From Virgibacillus halodenitrificans JCM 12304 (lineage in GTDB: Bacteria; Bacillota; Bacilli; Bacillales; Amphibacillaceae), in contig NZ_BAZS01000026.1 of NCBI RefSeq assembly GCF_001310895.1, forward strand, positions 1 through 61,518: DNA of 61,518 bases. The letters are read 5' to 3'. Of this stretch, positions 1-7,601 are shown piece by piece (position 1 is the stretch's first letter; every line of letters starts with the position of its first letter). A program made the translations under genes and the position numbers. Below the pieces are notes generated by a model. The model searched no databases. It was not told the origin of the DNA and saw only the letters and a list, made by a program, of their open reading frames with translations.

Positions 1-112
1 GAATAGCATGAGCTGAAGACCCTGCACGGAGCGTAGCGGAGGAAGCGGCTGAAGCCATGCCGGCGGAAAGCGTCCATCTGTAATGGAAATCAATGGGTAT
101 ATCCACTTTCTA
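1..112 (-). repeat. Dispersed Bacillaceae-type repeat A, copy 1 (truncated by window edge)
   Basis: Read on the minus strand this GC-richer segment contains the pieces 'cattgatttcca' and 'ggacgctttcc' followed by a 'cggcatggcttcagccgctt' block. The same order of blocks recurs on the plus strand at 4043-4194, so the two are inverted copies. It is non-coding and starts outside the window. Confidence 0.8.
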
Positions 113-204
113 AAGTCATTTAATACATATAAAAGTTTTCACTAGTTTGCAGCCTTCTCCTATTATGAATGTACAAGAGGTAGCCCTACATTTGAAATAG
201 GGCA

Positions 205-242
205 AAAATAAAAAGCGAAGCAGTTTATCACTGCCTCGCTTT
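205..242 (-). terminator. Rho-independent terminator of the Spx-like gene
   Basis: An inverted repeat (agcgaagcag / ctgcctcgct, one wobble pair) is followed on the minus strand by a T-rich run, immediately after the stop codon of the gene at 247-657. Confidence 0.8.
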
Positions 243-246
243 TATT

Positions 247-657
247 TTATAGTTCAGCTGGTCTTAAGCTGTTCAAGCGTAATTGCAACCATTCATATTC
301 TCGAGTTTTACGTGGGATAAACTGTCGTATTTCATCGTCATGATACCCCACCTGCATTCGCTTCTCATCCATAATAATCGGACTACGTAACAAACCAGGA
401 TGCTTCTGAATAATTGTAATTAATTCTTGTAAAGATAATGCATCAAAATCCAAATCCAATTCCTTATACACTTTGGATCTTGTAGCAATGATTTCATCTG
501 TACCATCTAATGTACGATGTAGAATTGCTTGTAATTCCTGCACTGTTAATGGTTCTTTTAATATATTTCTTTCTACAAAGGTTAGTCCATGATTTGCGAG
601 CCAGTTTTTTGCTTTTCGAGTTGATGAACATGGTGCGCCGTAAACTTTAACAGTCAT
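247..657 (-). CDS. Spx/ArsC-family transcriptional regulator lacking the second redox cysteine
   Basis: The 136-residue protein is collinear with Spx, the thioredoxin-fold regulator that binds the RNA polymerase alpha C-terminal domain and redirects transcription under disulfide stress. It keeps Gly52 in the 'DGTDEII' stretch that in Spx contacts alpha, and the 'GLLRSPIIMDEKRMQVGY' core. The redox switch of Spx is a Cys10-x-x-Cys13 pair; here the sequence is 'PCSSTRKAK', so Cys10 is kept and position 13 is Thr. It therefore cannot form the usual intramolecular disulfide. ATG start preceded by GGGG eight bases upstream. Transcribed alone, with its own terminator. It is probably a paralogue rather than the main Spx. 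The fold assignment is secure; the regulatory role is inferred. Confidence 0.88.
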   Translation of the reverse strand: MTVKVYGAPCSSTRKAKNWLANHGLTFVERNILKEPLTVQELQAILHRTLDGTDEIIATRSKVYKELDLDFDALSLQELITIIQKHPGLLRSPIIMDEKRMQVGYHDDEIRQFIPRKTREYEWLQLRLNSLRPAEL

Positions 658-732
658 ATTGCATACCCCATTTTCTAATTTAAAATTACCGTGAAATAAT
701 TCACATAGTAGCTTACTTTATTTCAAGGCATA

Positions 733-1344
733 TCACTTGGATAAACCTCTTTTTAATAAGCTTATTTCAGCAGTATAATTATGTACTGCCTCTTTATACG
801 TTAGATCCTTAGCAAAGGTTTCAATTAAATTACGCAAAGTTACCACGGTTAAAATCTTCATAATATGTGATAGATCACTCTCATGCTCAATATTTAACTT
901 ACCCTTATTAATTAAAGATCTCACTTCATCTAAGTGATCTTCCATAACCGTATCTATAAATATCTTTTCGAAGGTGTTCTCAATTTTATGGTTCATATTT
1001 AATAACGCGTTTTTAACAAAGTGAAGATTCCCCTTGTTTGTTGCATTACTTATTGTTTGACAATACATCTCTCTCATTGTCTCAAAGATATCACCATTCG
1101 TCTGTTTTAAAAAAGTAATAAAATTTATTTGTCTTCTTTTCGCATGCTCTTCCAGCAGAAAAAAATAGGCATCTTCTTTATCCTCAAAATACTGATAAAA
1201 ACTTCCTCTAGGAACCTTTGCCATTTTAACAATGTTAGCAATTGAGGCTTCAGAAAGTGCAACTCTTGAAAATTCAGCTTCCGCAGCCTCCATTAATACT
1301 TTTTTCTTTGACTCTGCCAAATTATAAAAGGTTGGTTTGGGCAT
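733..1344 (-). CDS. TetR/AcrR-family transcriptional repressor
   Basis: 203 residues. The N-terminal third has the TetR helix-turn-helix: 'VLMEAAEAEFSR', 'ASIANIVKMAKVPRGSFYQYF' (quoted in part: the recognition helix ends in GSFYQYFEDKED). The C-terminal part is a ligand/dimerisation domain with no recognisable ligand. ATG start with an AGGAGG site seven bases upstream. Two identical-type 15-bp palindromes lie directly upstream (1360-1374 and 1395-1409), so autorepression is likely. TetR repressors usually sit next to an efflux gene; none is present here, so the target is either itself only or elsewhere. Confidence 0.9.
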   Translation of the reverse strand: MPKPTFYNLAESKKKVLMEAAEAEFSRVALSEASIANIVKMAKVPRGSFYQYFEDKEDAYFFLLEEHAKRRQINFITFLKQTNGDIFETMREMYCQTISNATNKGNLHFVKNALLNMNHKIENTFEKIFIDTVMEDHLDEVRSLINKGKLNIEHESDLSHIMKILTVVTLRNLIETFAKDLTYKEAVHNYTAEISLLKRGLSK

Positions 1345-1359
1345 TCAATCCCTCCTCAA

Positions 1360-1374
1360 ATGACATCGTGTCAT
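1360..1374. promoter_or_regulatory. TetR operator site 1
   Basis: The 15-bp near-perfect palindrome ATGACATCGTGTCAT lies 15 bp upstream of the TetR start codon and overlaps the leader region. A second copy lies 35 bp away, centre to centre. Confidence 0.75.
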
Positions 1375-1394
1375 CTTCTGTAATTTAAGTATAA

Positions 1395-1409
1395 ATGACA
1401 CCGTGTCAT
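1395..1409. promoter_or_regulatory. TetR operator site 2
   Basis: ATGACACCGTGTCAT differs from site 1 only at the central base and is a near-perfect palindrome. It shares the half-site ATGACA with site 1. Paired operators upstream of the regulator indicate autoregulation. Confidence 0.75.
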
Positions 1410-1437
1410 AAGTCAACCAAATTCGTTAATAGTTAAC

Positions 1438-1725
1438 TTACCAGCGATTCACATGGTTCTTAAATGCCTGGATAAATAAATAAGGAGGTTGTGCTACCAT
1501 ATAAGTAAATATACCTTTCATTGTATGTAAGTATAATAAACCTCCACTTCCGTTTATTTCTCTAAATGATACATCGTTTACAATCTCTAATGGAAAGGTA
1601 TGATACTGTGTAACGATTTCCTCTTCATACATGTACATCATTCTTTGATGCTTTATGTGTTGTTGGCCTGCGCTGCTTATAACTCGCTCCACCTTACTAT
1701 AAGGCTGCCGTGCGATTAAATACAT
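1438..1725 (-). CDS. Small uncharacterised protein
   Basis: 95 residues, ATG start with a good GGAGG site nine bases upstream, so translation is credible. No signal peptide or membrane segment is obvious. The sequence 'EIVNDVSFREINGSGGLLYLHTMKGIFTYMV' is predicted to alternate beta strands and ends in a helix, a pattern like small PH-like domains of Firmicutes, but I do not recognise the family. It lies between the TetR gene and the copper operon on the same strand, separated from both, and gives no functional clue. Confidence 0.65.
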   Translation of the reverse strand: MYLIARQPYSKVERVISSAGQQHIKHQRMMYMYEEEIVTQYHTFPLEIVNDVSFREINGSGGLLYLHTMKGIFTYMVAQPPYLFIQAFKNHVNRW

Positions 1726-1844
1726 TGATTGATTCCTCCGTAGACATTACACATATCTTACTATTCCCCACTGTATTGTTCAATAAAACGCTGAATATGT
1801 AACAAATTTTTAACAAATTTGGCTTTCTTAAAAAATGCTCGCTC

Positions 1845-1886
1845 AAAAAACGAAAGCAACCGGCTCTCACAACCGGTTGCTTTCGT
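1845..1886 (-). terminator. Terminator of the Sco/YtkA operon
   Basis: A perfect 14-bp stem (acgaaagcaaccgg / ccggttgctttcgt) is followed on the minus strand by TTTTTT. It overlaps the stop codon of the YtkA-like lipoprotein gene. Confidence 0.92.
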
Positions 1887-2692
1887 TATTTTACTTCAAT
1901 ATCATATTCTTTATGCTCATGAAGGTCTTTATCGTCTTCTACATGTATAACTGTAGTGTATGCTCCACTTTCTTTAAACGTATGCTCAGCTGTATATTCG
2001 CCAGCCTTATCTTCCTTGGCATCTACCCACATTGTTTTCTCTTTATTTCCATCAGGCACAATCTCATATCTCACTTTTACACCTTTTAATGGTTGGTCAT
2101 CCTGAGTCAGATGAACAATTAACGGAGTAGTTTCTCCTGCTTTTACATCTTCAGGTTCCTTGAAGTGCATGGAGAATCCATCTGTGTGAGCATGTCCATC
2201 CCCATCACCTTCATGTCCACTATGACTTTCATGTTCTTCCTTGCCATCTTCATTAGCAGCATGATGCATGTCAGACTCCCCATCCCCAACGGTGACTGAT
2301 TTCTTGGGCATCGTATGCAAATCTCTTGCTGTCACATGTGAGAATATCTCGAACATGGCATTTTTATCAAAGGTGACATTCGCTGTATACGTGCCGTCTT
2401 CATTGTTCGTAGCTTCTATCTTTGTGCTATCATCTTCATTGCCCTTTATCCAATACTCGAATTGTACTTCATCTGCATCTTTTACCTTCTCGTCGCCATA
2501 TGTAACTACAGCTTTTAATTCCACTTCTTCTCCCTTTTCCACAGTTTCAGGCACTTCGAAATTTACATCTAATGATTTTAATTCTTCCTCGTCTGTTTTA
2601 GAATTGCTCTGATTTTCTTGATCTTCTCCACATGCAACAAGAAAAATTGCTGATAAAAGCAGGATTGTTCCTACCCAATATAATTTTTTCAT
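1886..2692 (-). CDS. Lipoprotein with two YtkA-like domains and a His-rich linker
   Basis: 268 residues. An N-terminal signal ends in the lipobox 'LVAC', so the mature protein is lipid-anchored outside the membrane. Two immunoglobulin-like YtkA/FixH-type domains (about residues 40-135 and 170-265) share the pattern 'G-x-Y-T-A' near their ends. The linker between them is rich in His, Asp and Glu ('HHAANEDGKEEHESHSGHE'), a probable metal-binding stretch. It starts 16 bp after the Sco gene and is the last gene of the operon. The YtkA family is linked with copper handling and cytochrome oxidase assembly; copper binding here is inferred from the His-rich linker and the neighbours. Confidence 0.85.
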   Translation of the reverse strand: MKKLYWVGTILLLSAIFLVACGEDQENQSNSKTDEEELKSLDVNFEVPETVEKGEEVELKAVVTYGDEKVKDADEVQFEYWIKGNEDDSTKIEATNNEDGTYTANVTFDKNAMFEIFSHVTARDLHTMPKKSVTVGDGESDMHHAANEDGKEEHESHSGHEGDGDGHAHTDGFSMHFKEPEDVKAGETTPLIVHLTQDDQPLKGVKVRYEIVPDGNKEKTMWVDAKEDKAGEYTAEHTFKESGAYTTVIHVEDDKDLHEHKEYDIEVK

Positions 2693-2708
2693 GTGTGTAC
2701 TCCTCCTA

Positions 2709-3278
2709 TTATTGAACCTTTTCTAAATCCTTTACAATTTGATCTAACTGTTTGGAATCTATACCACTGTATTGTTTTATAACTTCTCCATCAGGGTTTA
2801 CTAGAAAGAAACTTGTTCCATGTGTAACCTGATCTGATTCGGCAGGTGCTTCTTTTACTAAAGAACGGAATGATTTAATGGAAAGCTCTTTGATTGTTTG
2901 GAAGTCATAGCCTGTTAAGAATGACCAGTTTTTAAGATCTGCATTATATTTCGTTGCATAATCTTTCAATACTTCCGGAGTATCATTTTCCGGATCAACA
3001 CTGAAGGATACTAACTGAGCATCAACACCAGCTTCTTTTAGATCTTTTTGCAGTTTTGCCATGTTTGATGTCATTGGCAGACAAACTGTCGTACAATTCG
3101 TAAAGACAAAATCAGCTACCCACCATTCGCCTTTTAAGTCATCAAGGCCTAATTTTTCCTTATCCTGTGTTGTAAATTCAAAATCAGCTACCTCTTCTGA
3201 CATGTTTGTTTCAACCTTTTCTCCACACGCAGTAAGAAAAAGTATAAGTATAAAACCTAACAAACCTAGTTTCTTCAT
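2709..3278 (-). CDS. Sco1/SenC-family copper chaperone lipoprotein
   Basis: 189 residues with a lipobox ('FLTACG') and a thioredoxin-fold Sco domain. The copper ligands of the family are present: Cys-x3-Cys in 'NCTTVCLPMT' (near residues 62-66) and the distal His in 'VTHGTSFF'. Sco proteins deliver copper to the CuA site of cytochrome c oxidase. It is the middle gene of a three-gene operon, 18 bp after the regulator and 16 bp before the YtkA-like gene. Good AAGGAG site before the ATG. The B. subtilis counterpart is YpmQ/BsSco. Confidence 0.93.
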   Translation of the reverse strand: MKKLGLLGFILILFLTACGEKVETNMSEEVADFEFTTQDKEKLGLDDLKGEWWVADFVFTNCTTVCLPMTSNMAKLQKDLKEAGVDAQLVSFSVDPENDTPEVLKDYATKYNADLKNWSFLTGYDFQTIKELSIKSFRSLVKEAPAESDQVTHGTSFFLVNPDGEVIKQYSGIDSKQLDQIVKDLEKVQ

Positions 3279-3296
3279 AAAGAATTCTCCTTTTGT

Positions 3297-3893
3297 TCAT
3301 ATATTTTCTACTTCATTAACACTATGGCAGCAGTCGCCATTCATCTGGTTGTAAATCATTTCAGATACTTCCTGAAATGGAAGTACTCTGCCACCAAAGC
3401 CTTTAACAAATTTATAAGCTTCTGTTTTCCTTTCAAAAGGAAGTGCTTGTGGCTGACAGCAGTCCAGTTGTAAACTAGTATCCACCACATACCATGCTAC
3501 TAATGCACTGATTGTTGTATGTCTGAAAAAGTCCGCACAAATTGCTTGAACCACTTCTTTATCCAGTTGGCGGTGACGGATTAAACCACAATGAGCGCAA
3601 CACGTTACTTCTATTCGATTATCAGAAGTTATCAATCTGTAAGCCATTCTCTCATTGACCGTTTTACAGCAAATCACACACTTTCCTTCATTCACTTTTT
3701 TTTCGTCCGCTTCGGATTGAAGAGATATTCCCCCAAATGTTTTTTCTATAAAGCCATCCTCAATCAGTGGCTTGACATCTCGGTGTATAGTCATTTCCGA
3801 TACTTGAAGCTCTTTACTTAGCTCAGAAATCTTCATATGTTGATTATCCAAAATCAATTCTCTTATCCGCTTCTGCCGTTCAATTGGCAACAT
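3297..3893 (-). CDS. DeoR-type HTH regulator fused to a Cys-rich NosL-like domain (probable copper sensor)
   Basis: 198 residues from the preferred start (ATG at 3893, which has GGGAGG upstream; an in-frame ATG at 3914 lacks a site). Residues about 1-55 form a DeoR helix-turn-helix ('ERQKRIRELIL', 'KISELSKELQVSEMTIHRD'). The rest lacks the sugar-phosphate domain of DeoR and instead carries 'CVICCKTV', 'VTCCAHCGL', 'DCCQP' and a C-terminal 'DCCH', with 'VAWYVVD' and 'KFVKGFGGRVLPFQE' matching the order of motifs in the copper protein NosL. It heads the operon with Sco and YtkA. I infer a metal-sensing, probably copper-sensing, repressor. Family match of the C-terminal part is by motif only. 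Confidence 0.82.
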   Translation of the reverse strand: MLPIERQKRIRELILDNQHMKISELSKELQVSEMTIHRDVKPLIEDGFIEKTFGGISLQSEADEKKVNEGKCVICCKTVNERMAYRLITSDNRIEVTCCAHCGLIRHRQLDKEVVQAICADFFRHTTISALVAWYVVDTSLQLDCCQPQALPFERKTEAYKFVKGFGGRVLPFQEVSEMIYNQMNGDCCHSVNEVENI

Positions 3894-3928
3894 ACCAAAC
3901 CAACCTCCCACCATATAATGATTTCACT

Positions 3929-3968
3929 CACGAACTAATTCATAAATTTAGATAAATCGCGAACTAAC
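3929..3968. promoter_or_regulatory. Direct-repeat candidate operator of the DeoR-NosL regulator
   Basis: Two copies of CGAACTAA (3931-3938 and 3960-3967), each preceded by TC(A/G), are spaced 29 bp apart, close to three helical turns. They lie 40-75 bp upstream of the regulator-Sco operon. DeoR-type proteins commonly bind direct repeats. Confidence 0.45.
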
Positions 3969-4042
3969 TTTTGGTATTTAAGTTACGTATTAAAAATATA
4001 TTTGTTGTTGGAAAGCTCACTGAAATATTGAAGAGGTAAGCC

Positions 4043-4620
4043 CCATTGATTTCCATTGCATGCGGACGCTTTCACACCTCCGGGTACAAGGGCGACATCT
4101 GTTCGTAACCTCACAGTGTCTTCTTTGCCGCCCGGCATGGCTTCAGCCGCTTCAGCCGCTTCCTCCGTCCAGGGTCTTCAGCTCATGCTATTCCGGCAGG
4201 AGTCGCGGGCCAACAGGACAGGGAAAGCTTCTAAGAGAAACATCGCACGCAGAAAAGCGGGTTTCTTTTTCAAGGACGTTGGTCATGCAATCGTTGCCAC
4301 AAAGGTCTTCGGTGGGGCGAGTTAGCGCAGCCCCAGTCCCAGGACGTGGCGGTCTTAGATTGCCGCATTCCACTCCAATCAATTTGTATTGCGCTTTACT
4401 ATAAAAATATATTTAAGTGAAAAAATGTACCTCAGCGAAGGAAAAATACGGAGACTTCTGGGGGAGATGAGGCATAGGTGAGACCCCGGAATGCGTTAGC
4501 ATGAGGAGGCTCATCAGCCGCCCCCGAAAAGCGCAGTGTTTTTCCGTAGCGGTGTTATTTAGCTATTTTGTGTTAGCTGAGAAATAAGTTTCCTCAGTTC
4601 GCAGTTTCCTACTATATAAA
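4043..4620 (+). repeat. Composite dispersed element A+B, copy 1 (long form)
   Basis: Part A (4043-4390) begins 'ccattgatttccattgc', 'ggacgcttt' and ends 'ctccaatcaattt'. Part B (about 4424-4620) has the block 4443-4540, which is essentially identical over about 98 bp to 47852-47950, and ends with a tail that matches 37310-37375. The same A-then-B order occurs at 37122-37375 and 47691-47975. Copy 1 carries about 300 bp of extra GC-rich sequence inside part A. Short open frames here are chance products. This accounts for most of the gene-free stretch 3894-4856; the remainder is an AT-rich upstream region for the next operon. Confidence 0.8.
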
Positions 4621-4856
4621 AAATCATCTATATTATGAGAAATGTTTCTAATAATTAGTAACAATATCAAACAAAGCATAACATAGGAAGAGTTCTTAAT
4701 CTGTGACATTCTTGTGAATCATAGATAGAAAAGAAAATAATTATGTGTTATTTTCATCAGATTTTCACAATTGCTCGTTATACTGGTAGAGACAGTGTTT
4801 ACCTGTCATGCTATAGATATCTTAGTACATCAAAGCTCAAATGAAGGAGTAAAAAA

Positions 4857-5501
4857 ATGGCATATACTGCTATCTTAACCAATATTGGAATACTTATATT
4901 AAGCATACTCGCCGGGCTATTCTCATTTTATTTAATAAGTGACCTACCAAAAGAAGAAAAAAAGAAGCAGGCAGAGGAAATTACATCACAGTTAATTAAT
5001 TTTATACTGTTTATTTGGCTGGGGAAAATCATACTTCATCTCCCAATATTTATTCAAGATCCTCTGGCTGTCCTTGCTTATCCGAGCAATTCCCATGCTC
5101 TTTATCTTGGTTTATTATTTACCAGCTTAGCAATTGCTTACAAAAAATATAAACAAAAAATCGAAGTAAGCTCATTTATTCTTTCTTTTGTACCGGTATT
5201 TCTTGTAGCTTCTTTTGTATATGAATTCATCGAAGTTGTTTGGAGGGACAATTTTTACCACTGGAAGTACTTAACTTTATTACTAATCTTACTAGGCGCC
5301 TATTTAATTTTACATAATCGCCTGTCTAAGTGGAAATTGATTTGGGTGACACTGACCGGCTGGATAGCGGGGCAGCTCCTTTTAAGCTATCTCATGCCAT
5401 ATACTACAGCTTTTGGCTATACAATGGCTCCTTGGTTTTTAATCCTATTTTATATAGCTAGTAGTTCACTAATATTTTTTAGAAAGAAGGTATTTAAATG
5501 A
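4857..5501 (+). CDS. Multi-pass membrane protein encoded with CcdA
   Basis: 214 residues with about six or seven hydrophobic segments (roughly 5-27, 45-65, 80-100, 110-130, 140-158, 162-180, 190-208). ATG start with AAGGAG at good spacing. Its last codons overlap the ccdA start by 4 bp (ATGA), which implies translational coupling. I do not recognise the family. The coupling to ccdA and the ResA-like gene suggests a role in transmembrane thiol redox or cytochrome c maturation, but this is inference from context only. Confidence 0.8.
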   Translation: MAYTAILTNIGILILSILAGLFSFYLISDLPKEEKKKQAEEITSQLINFILFIWLGKIILHLPIFIQDPLAVLAYPSNSHALYLGLLFTSLAIAYKKYKQKIEVSSFILSFVPVFLVASFVYEFIEVVWRDNFYHWKYLTLLLILLGAYLILHNRLSKWKLIWVTLTGWIAGQLLLSYLMPYTTAFGYTMAPWFLILFYIASSSLIFFRKKVFK

Positions 5502-6240
5502 CATCAGCAGCTGATCTAACTATTTGGCTGGCATTTGGCGCAGGGTTGTTATCATTTCTTTCACCATGTACCCTGCCAATTTTTCCAGCATATTTATCCT
5601 ATATTACTGGGATGAGCGTAAAAGAAATGCAGGACAAACCAAGTATGAAAATCCGAAGTAAACTATTAATTCATTCTGTTTTCTTCCTACTCGGCGTATC
5701 GCTCATATTTATAGGTTTGGGTATTGGGGTTTCTTTTCTTGGCCAATGGATTCAGGGTTTGCTTGCCGGTCAATCAGGCTTATTTATCCAGCGAATTGCG
5801 GGGATTTTCATTATCATTATGGGTTTATTTGTAGCAGGATGGATTAATATTACTTCATTTATGAAGGAAAAGAGATTTCGTTTTACAAATAAACCTGTAG
5901 GCTATCTTGGCACGGTTTTCGTAGGAATGGGATTTGCAGCAGGTTGGACGCCTTGCATTGGTCCTATTTTCGCTTCGATACTTGTAGTTGCTGCGAGTAA
6001 CCCGGGTCAAGGCGGCTTTATACGCTTATGTATGTCATCGGCTTCGCTGTACCTTTCTTGGTACTAACTTTCTTCTTGGGATCAACTCGGTGGATTGTTC
6101 GGTACAGCGACAAAATTATGAAGGTTGGCGGAATTGTAATGATTCTAATGGGGGTTCTTCTCTTCACTGGACAAATGCCGCGAATTTCCGCTTTCTTACT
6201 AAAATTGGTGCAGGATACATGGTTAACGAAACTAGGATAA
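5498..6240 (+). pseudogene. ccdA: Cytochrome c biogenesis protein CcdA, interrupted by one frameshift
   Basis: CcdA is a six-helix DsbD-type protein that carries reducing equivalents from cytoplasmic thioredoxin across the membrane to ResA. Both reactive Cys regions are present: 'LSFLSPCTLPIFPAYLSYI' and 'AAGWTPCIGPI'. The frame breaks near 6013-6018 in 'ggctttatacg'; adding one T restores 'GGFYTLMYVIGFAVPF', which joins the two parts exactly, to the stop at 6240. No other lesion is visible, so a sequencing deletion is as likely as a real mutation. The gene overlaps the upstream membrane-protein gene by 4 bp and is followed after 16 bp by the ResA-like gene. Confidence 0.9.
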
Positions 6241-6256
6241 TTGGAGGTATTGGGAC

Positions 6257-6874
6257 ATGAAAAAAATAATTATTGGCGTTATTATTACAGCTATGTTTGC
6301 ATGGGCGGTTTTTGATTTAGTTAGTAATCAGTCAGATGATTCGACTAAGACAGAGAACGAGGAGTTCACTTCTACTGATAGCGGAAATAGTATAACCTCT
6401 CCACCAAAGGAAGAGAATCAGGAAAAAGAAAAGCCTGCCGATAGTAATGCAGTGGGCTTGGAGGTAGGTAATATTGCACCCGATTTTGAACTCAACACAT
6501 TAAATGGTGAGGTTGTTAAACTATCGGAATTTAGAGGACAACGTGTGATGTTAAACTTTTGGGCCACTTGGTGTCCGCCATGCAGAGCGGAAATGCCTGA
6601 TATGGAGAAATTTCATAAAAATAAAGATGTAAAAATCCTTGCTGTTAATTTAACGGAAACAGAGAGCAGCAGACAATCTATAGAAGACTTTATCAAGGAA
6701 TTTGGAGTTAGTTTCACCGTTCCATTAGATGAAAAGACTACCGTTGCAGATCAATACCAAATACAGCCTATTCCAACATCCTACATGATTGATTCCGATG
6801 GGCGAATTCAATTTAAAGCGTTAGGGGCAATGAATTACGAGTTTATGGTTCAAGAGTTTGAAAAGATGCAATAA
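6257..6874 (+). CDS. ResA-like membrane-anchored thiol-disulfide oxidoreductase
   Basis: 205 residues. An N-terminal signal anchor (about 4-20) is followed by a low-complexity linker and a TlpA/ResA thioredoxin domain with the active site 'WATWCPPCRAEMPDM' and the cis-Pro region 'IQPIPTSYMID'. ResA-type proteins reduce the haem-binding cysteines of apocytochrome c outside the membrane and receive electrons from CcdA, whose gene is directly upstream. GGAGG site before the ATG. Part of the 4857-6874 operon; the two-component genes 40 bp downstream may be cotranscribed. Confidence 0.92.
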   Translation: MKKIIIGVIITAMFAWAVFDLVSNQSDDSTKTENEEFTSTDSGNSITSPPKEENQEKEKPADSNAVGLEVGNIAPDFELNTLNGEVVKLSEFRGQRVMLNFWATWCPPCRAEMPDMEKFHKNKDVKILAVNLTETESSRQSIEDFIKEFGVSFTVPLDEKTTVADQYQIQPIPTSYMIDSDGRIQFKALGAMNYEFMVQEFEKMQ

Positions 6875-6914
6875 CCCTTGGCAAGGTTTAGACTATTAAA
6901 GGGGTGTATTTTTC

Positions 6915-7601
6915 TTGAAACAAACCATTATGATTGTTGAAGATGATACAATGATTCGTCAACTCATCCGGATGTATTTAGAGAAGCATAACTATGATGT
7001 AGTTGAAGCAACTGACGGAGAAGAAGCACAGCATATATTTCTTACCTACCGTCCTTGCCTTATTATATTAGACCTTATGCTGCCAAAGTTAAGTGGGGAA
7101 GACTTCCTTACATGGCTGCGTGAAAAAGAAGAGCAGACGGTGTCCGTGATTATGTTATCAGCAAAAGCTTCCACCACAGATAAGATTGTTGGTCTTCGTT
7201 TGGGAGCAGATGATTACATCACAAAGCCTTTTGATCCAAATGAGTTGGTAGCTCATGTGGAAGCAGTACTTCGAAGGACAGGTCAATTTTGTCAAAAGGT
7301 GGTTCTGGACGGTTTATGTATTATGCCTCGTAAAGGTGAAGTACTACTTTATGATCAGGTAGTGAACCTAACTAAGCATGAATTTGAACTGTTATATTAT
7401 TTCATGCAAAATCCAAATGTTGTCTTATCCCGTGAACAGCTTATTTCACAGCTCTACCCAAATGAAGAGCAAACTGTAATGGATCGAACGATCGATGCAC
7501 ATATAAAAAAGCTAAGAGAAAAAATTGAGACTTCGCCAGCTCAACCTAAAAGAATTCAGACGGTAAGAGGAATGGGGTATAAATTTGTTACAAATACGTA
7601 A
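6915..7601 (+). CDS. OmpR/PhoB-family response regulator
   Basis: 228 residues with a receiver domain (acidic pair 'VEDD', phospho-acceptor Asp53 in 'LIILDLMLP', Lys in 'YITKPFDP') and a C-terminal winged helix ('LTKHEFELLYYF', 'VRGMGYKF'). The start is TTG with AAAGGGG upstream; there is no nearby ATG in frame. It overlaps the kinase gene by 17 bp, so the two form a coupled pair. Position next to ccdA-resA suggests a redox or respiratory signal, unproven. Confidence 0.93.
   Translation: MKQTIMIVEDDTMIRQLIRMYLEKHNYDVVEATDGEEAQHIFLTYRPCLIILDLMLPKLSGEDFLTWLREKEEQTVSVIMLSAKASTTDKIVGLRLGADDYITKPFDPNELVAHVEAVLRRTGQFCQKVVLDGLCIMPRKGEVLLYDQVVNLTKHEFELLYYFMQNPNVVLSREQLISQLYPNEEQTVMDRTIDAHIKKLREKIETSPAQPKRIQTVRGMGYKFVTNT

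Noticed and set aside
4056-4404. Overlapping open frames of 64-114 codons
   Set aside because: They fall within the dispersed repeat, lack ribosome binding sites and have composition unlike real proteins here.
5990-6040. Programmed frameshift in ccdA
   Set aside because: No X-XXY-YYZ slippery heptamer lies in the zero frame and no downstream structure is evident; eight other genes have the same kind of one-base loss.
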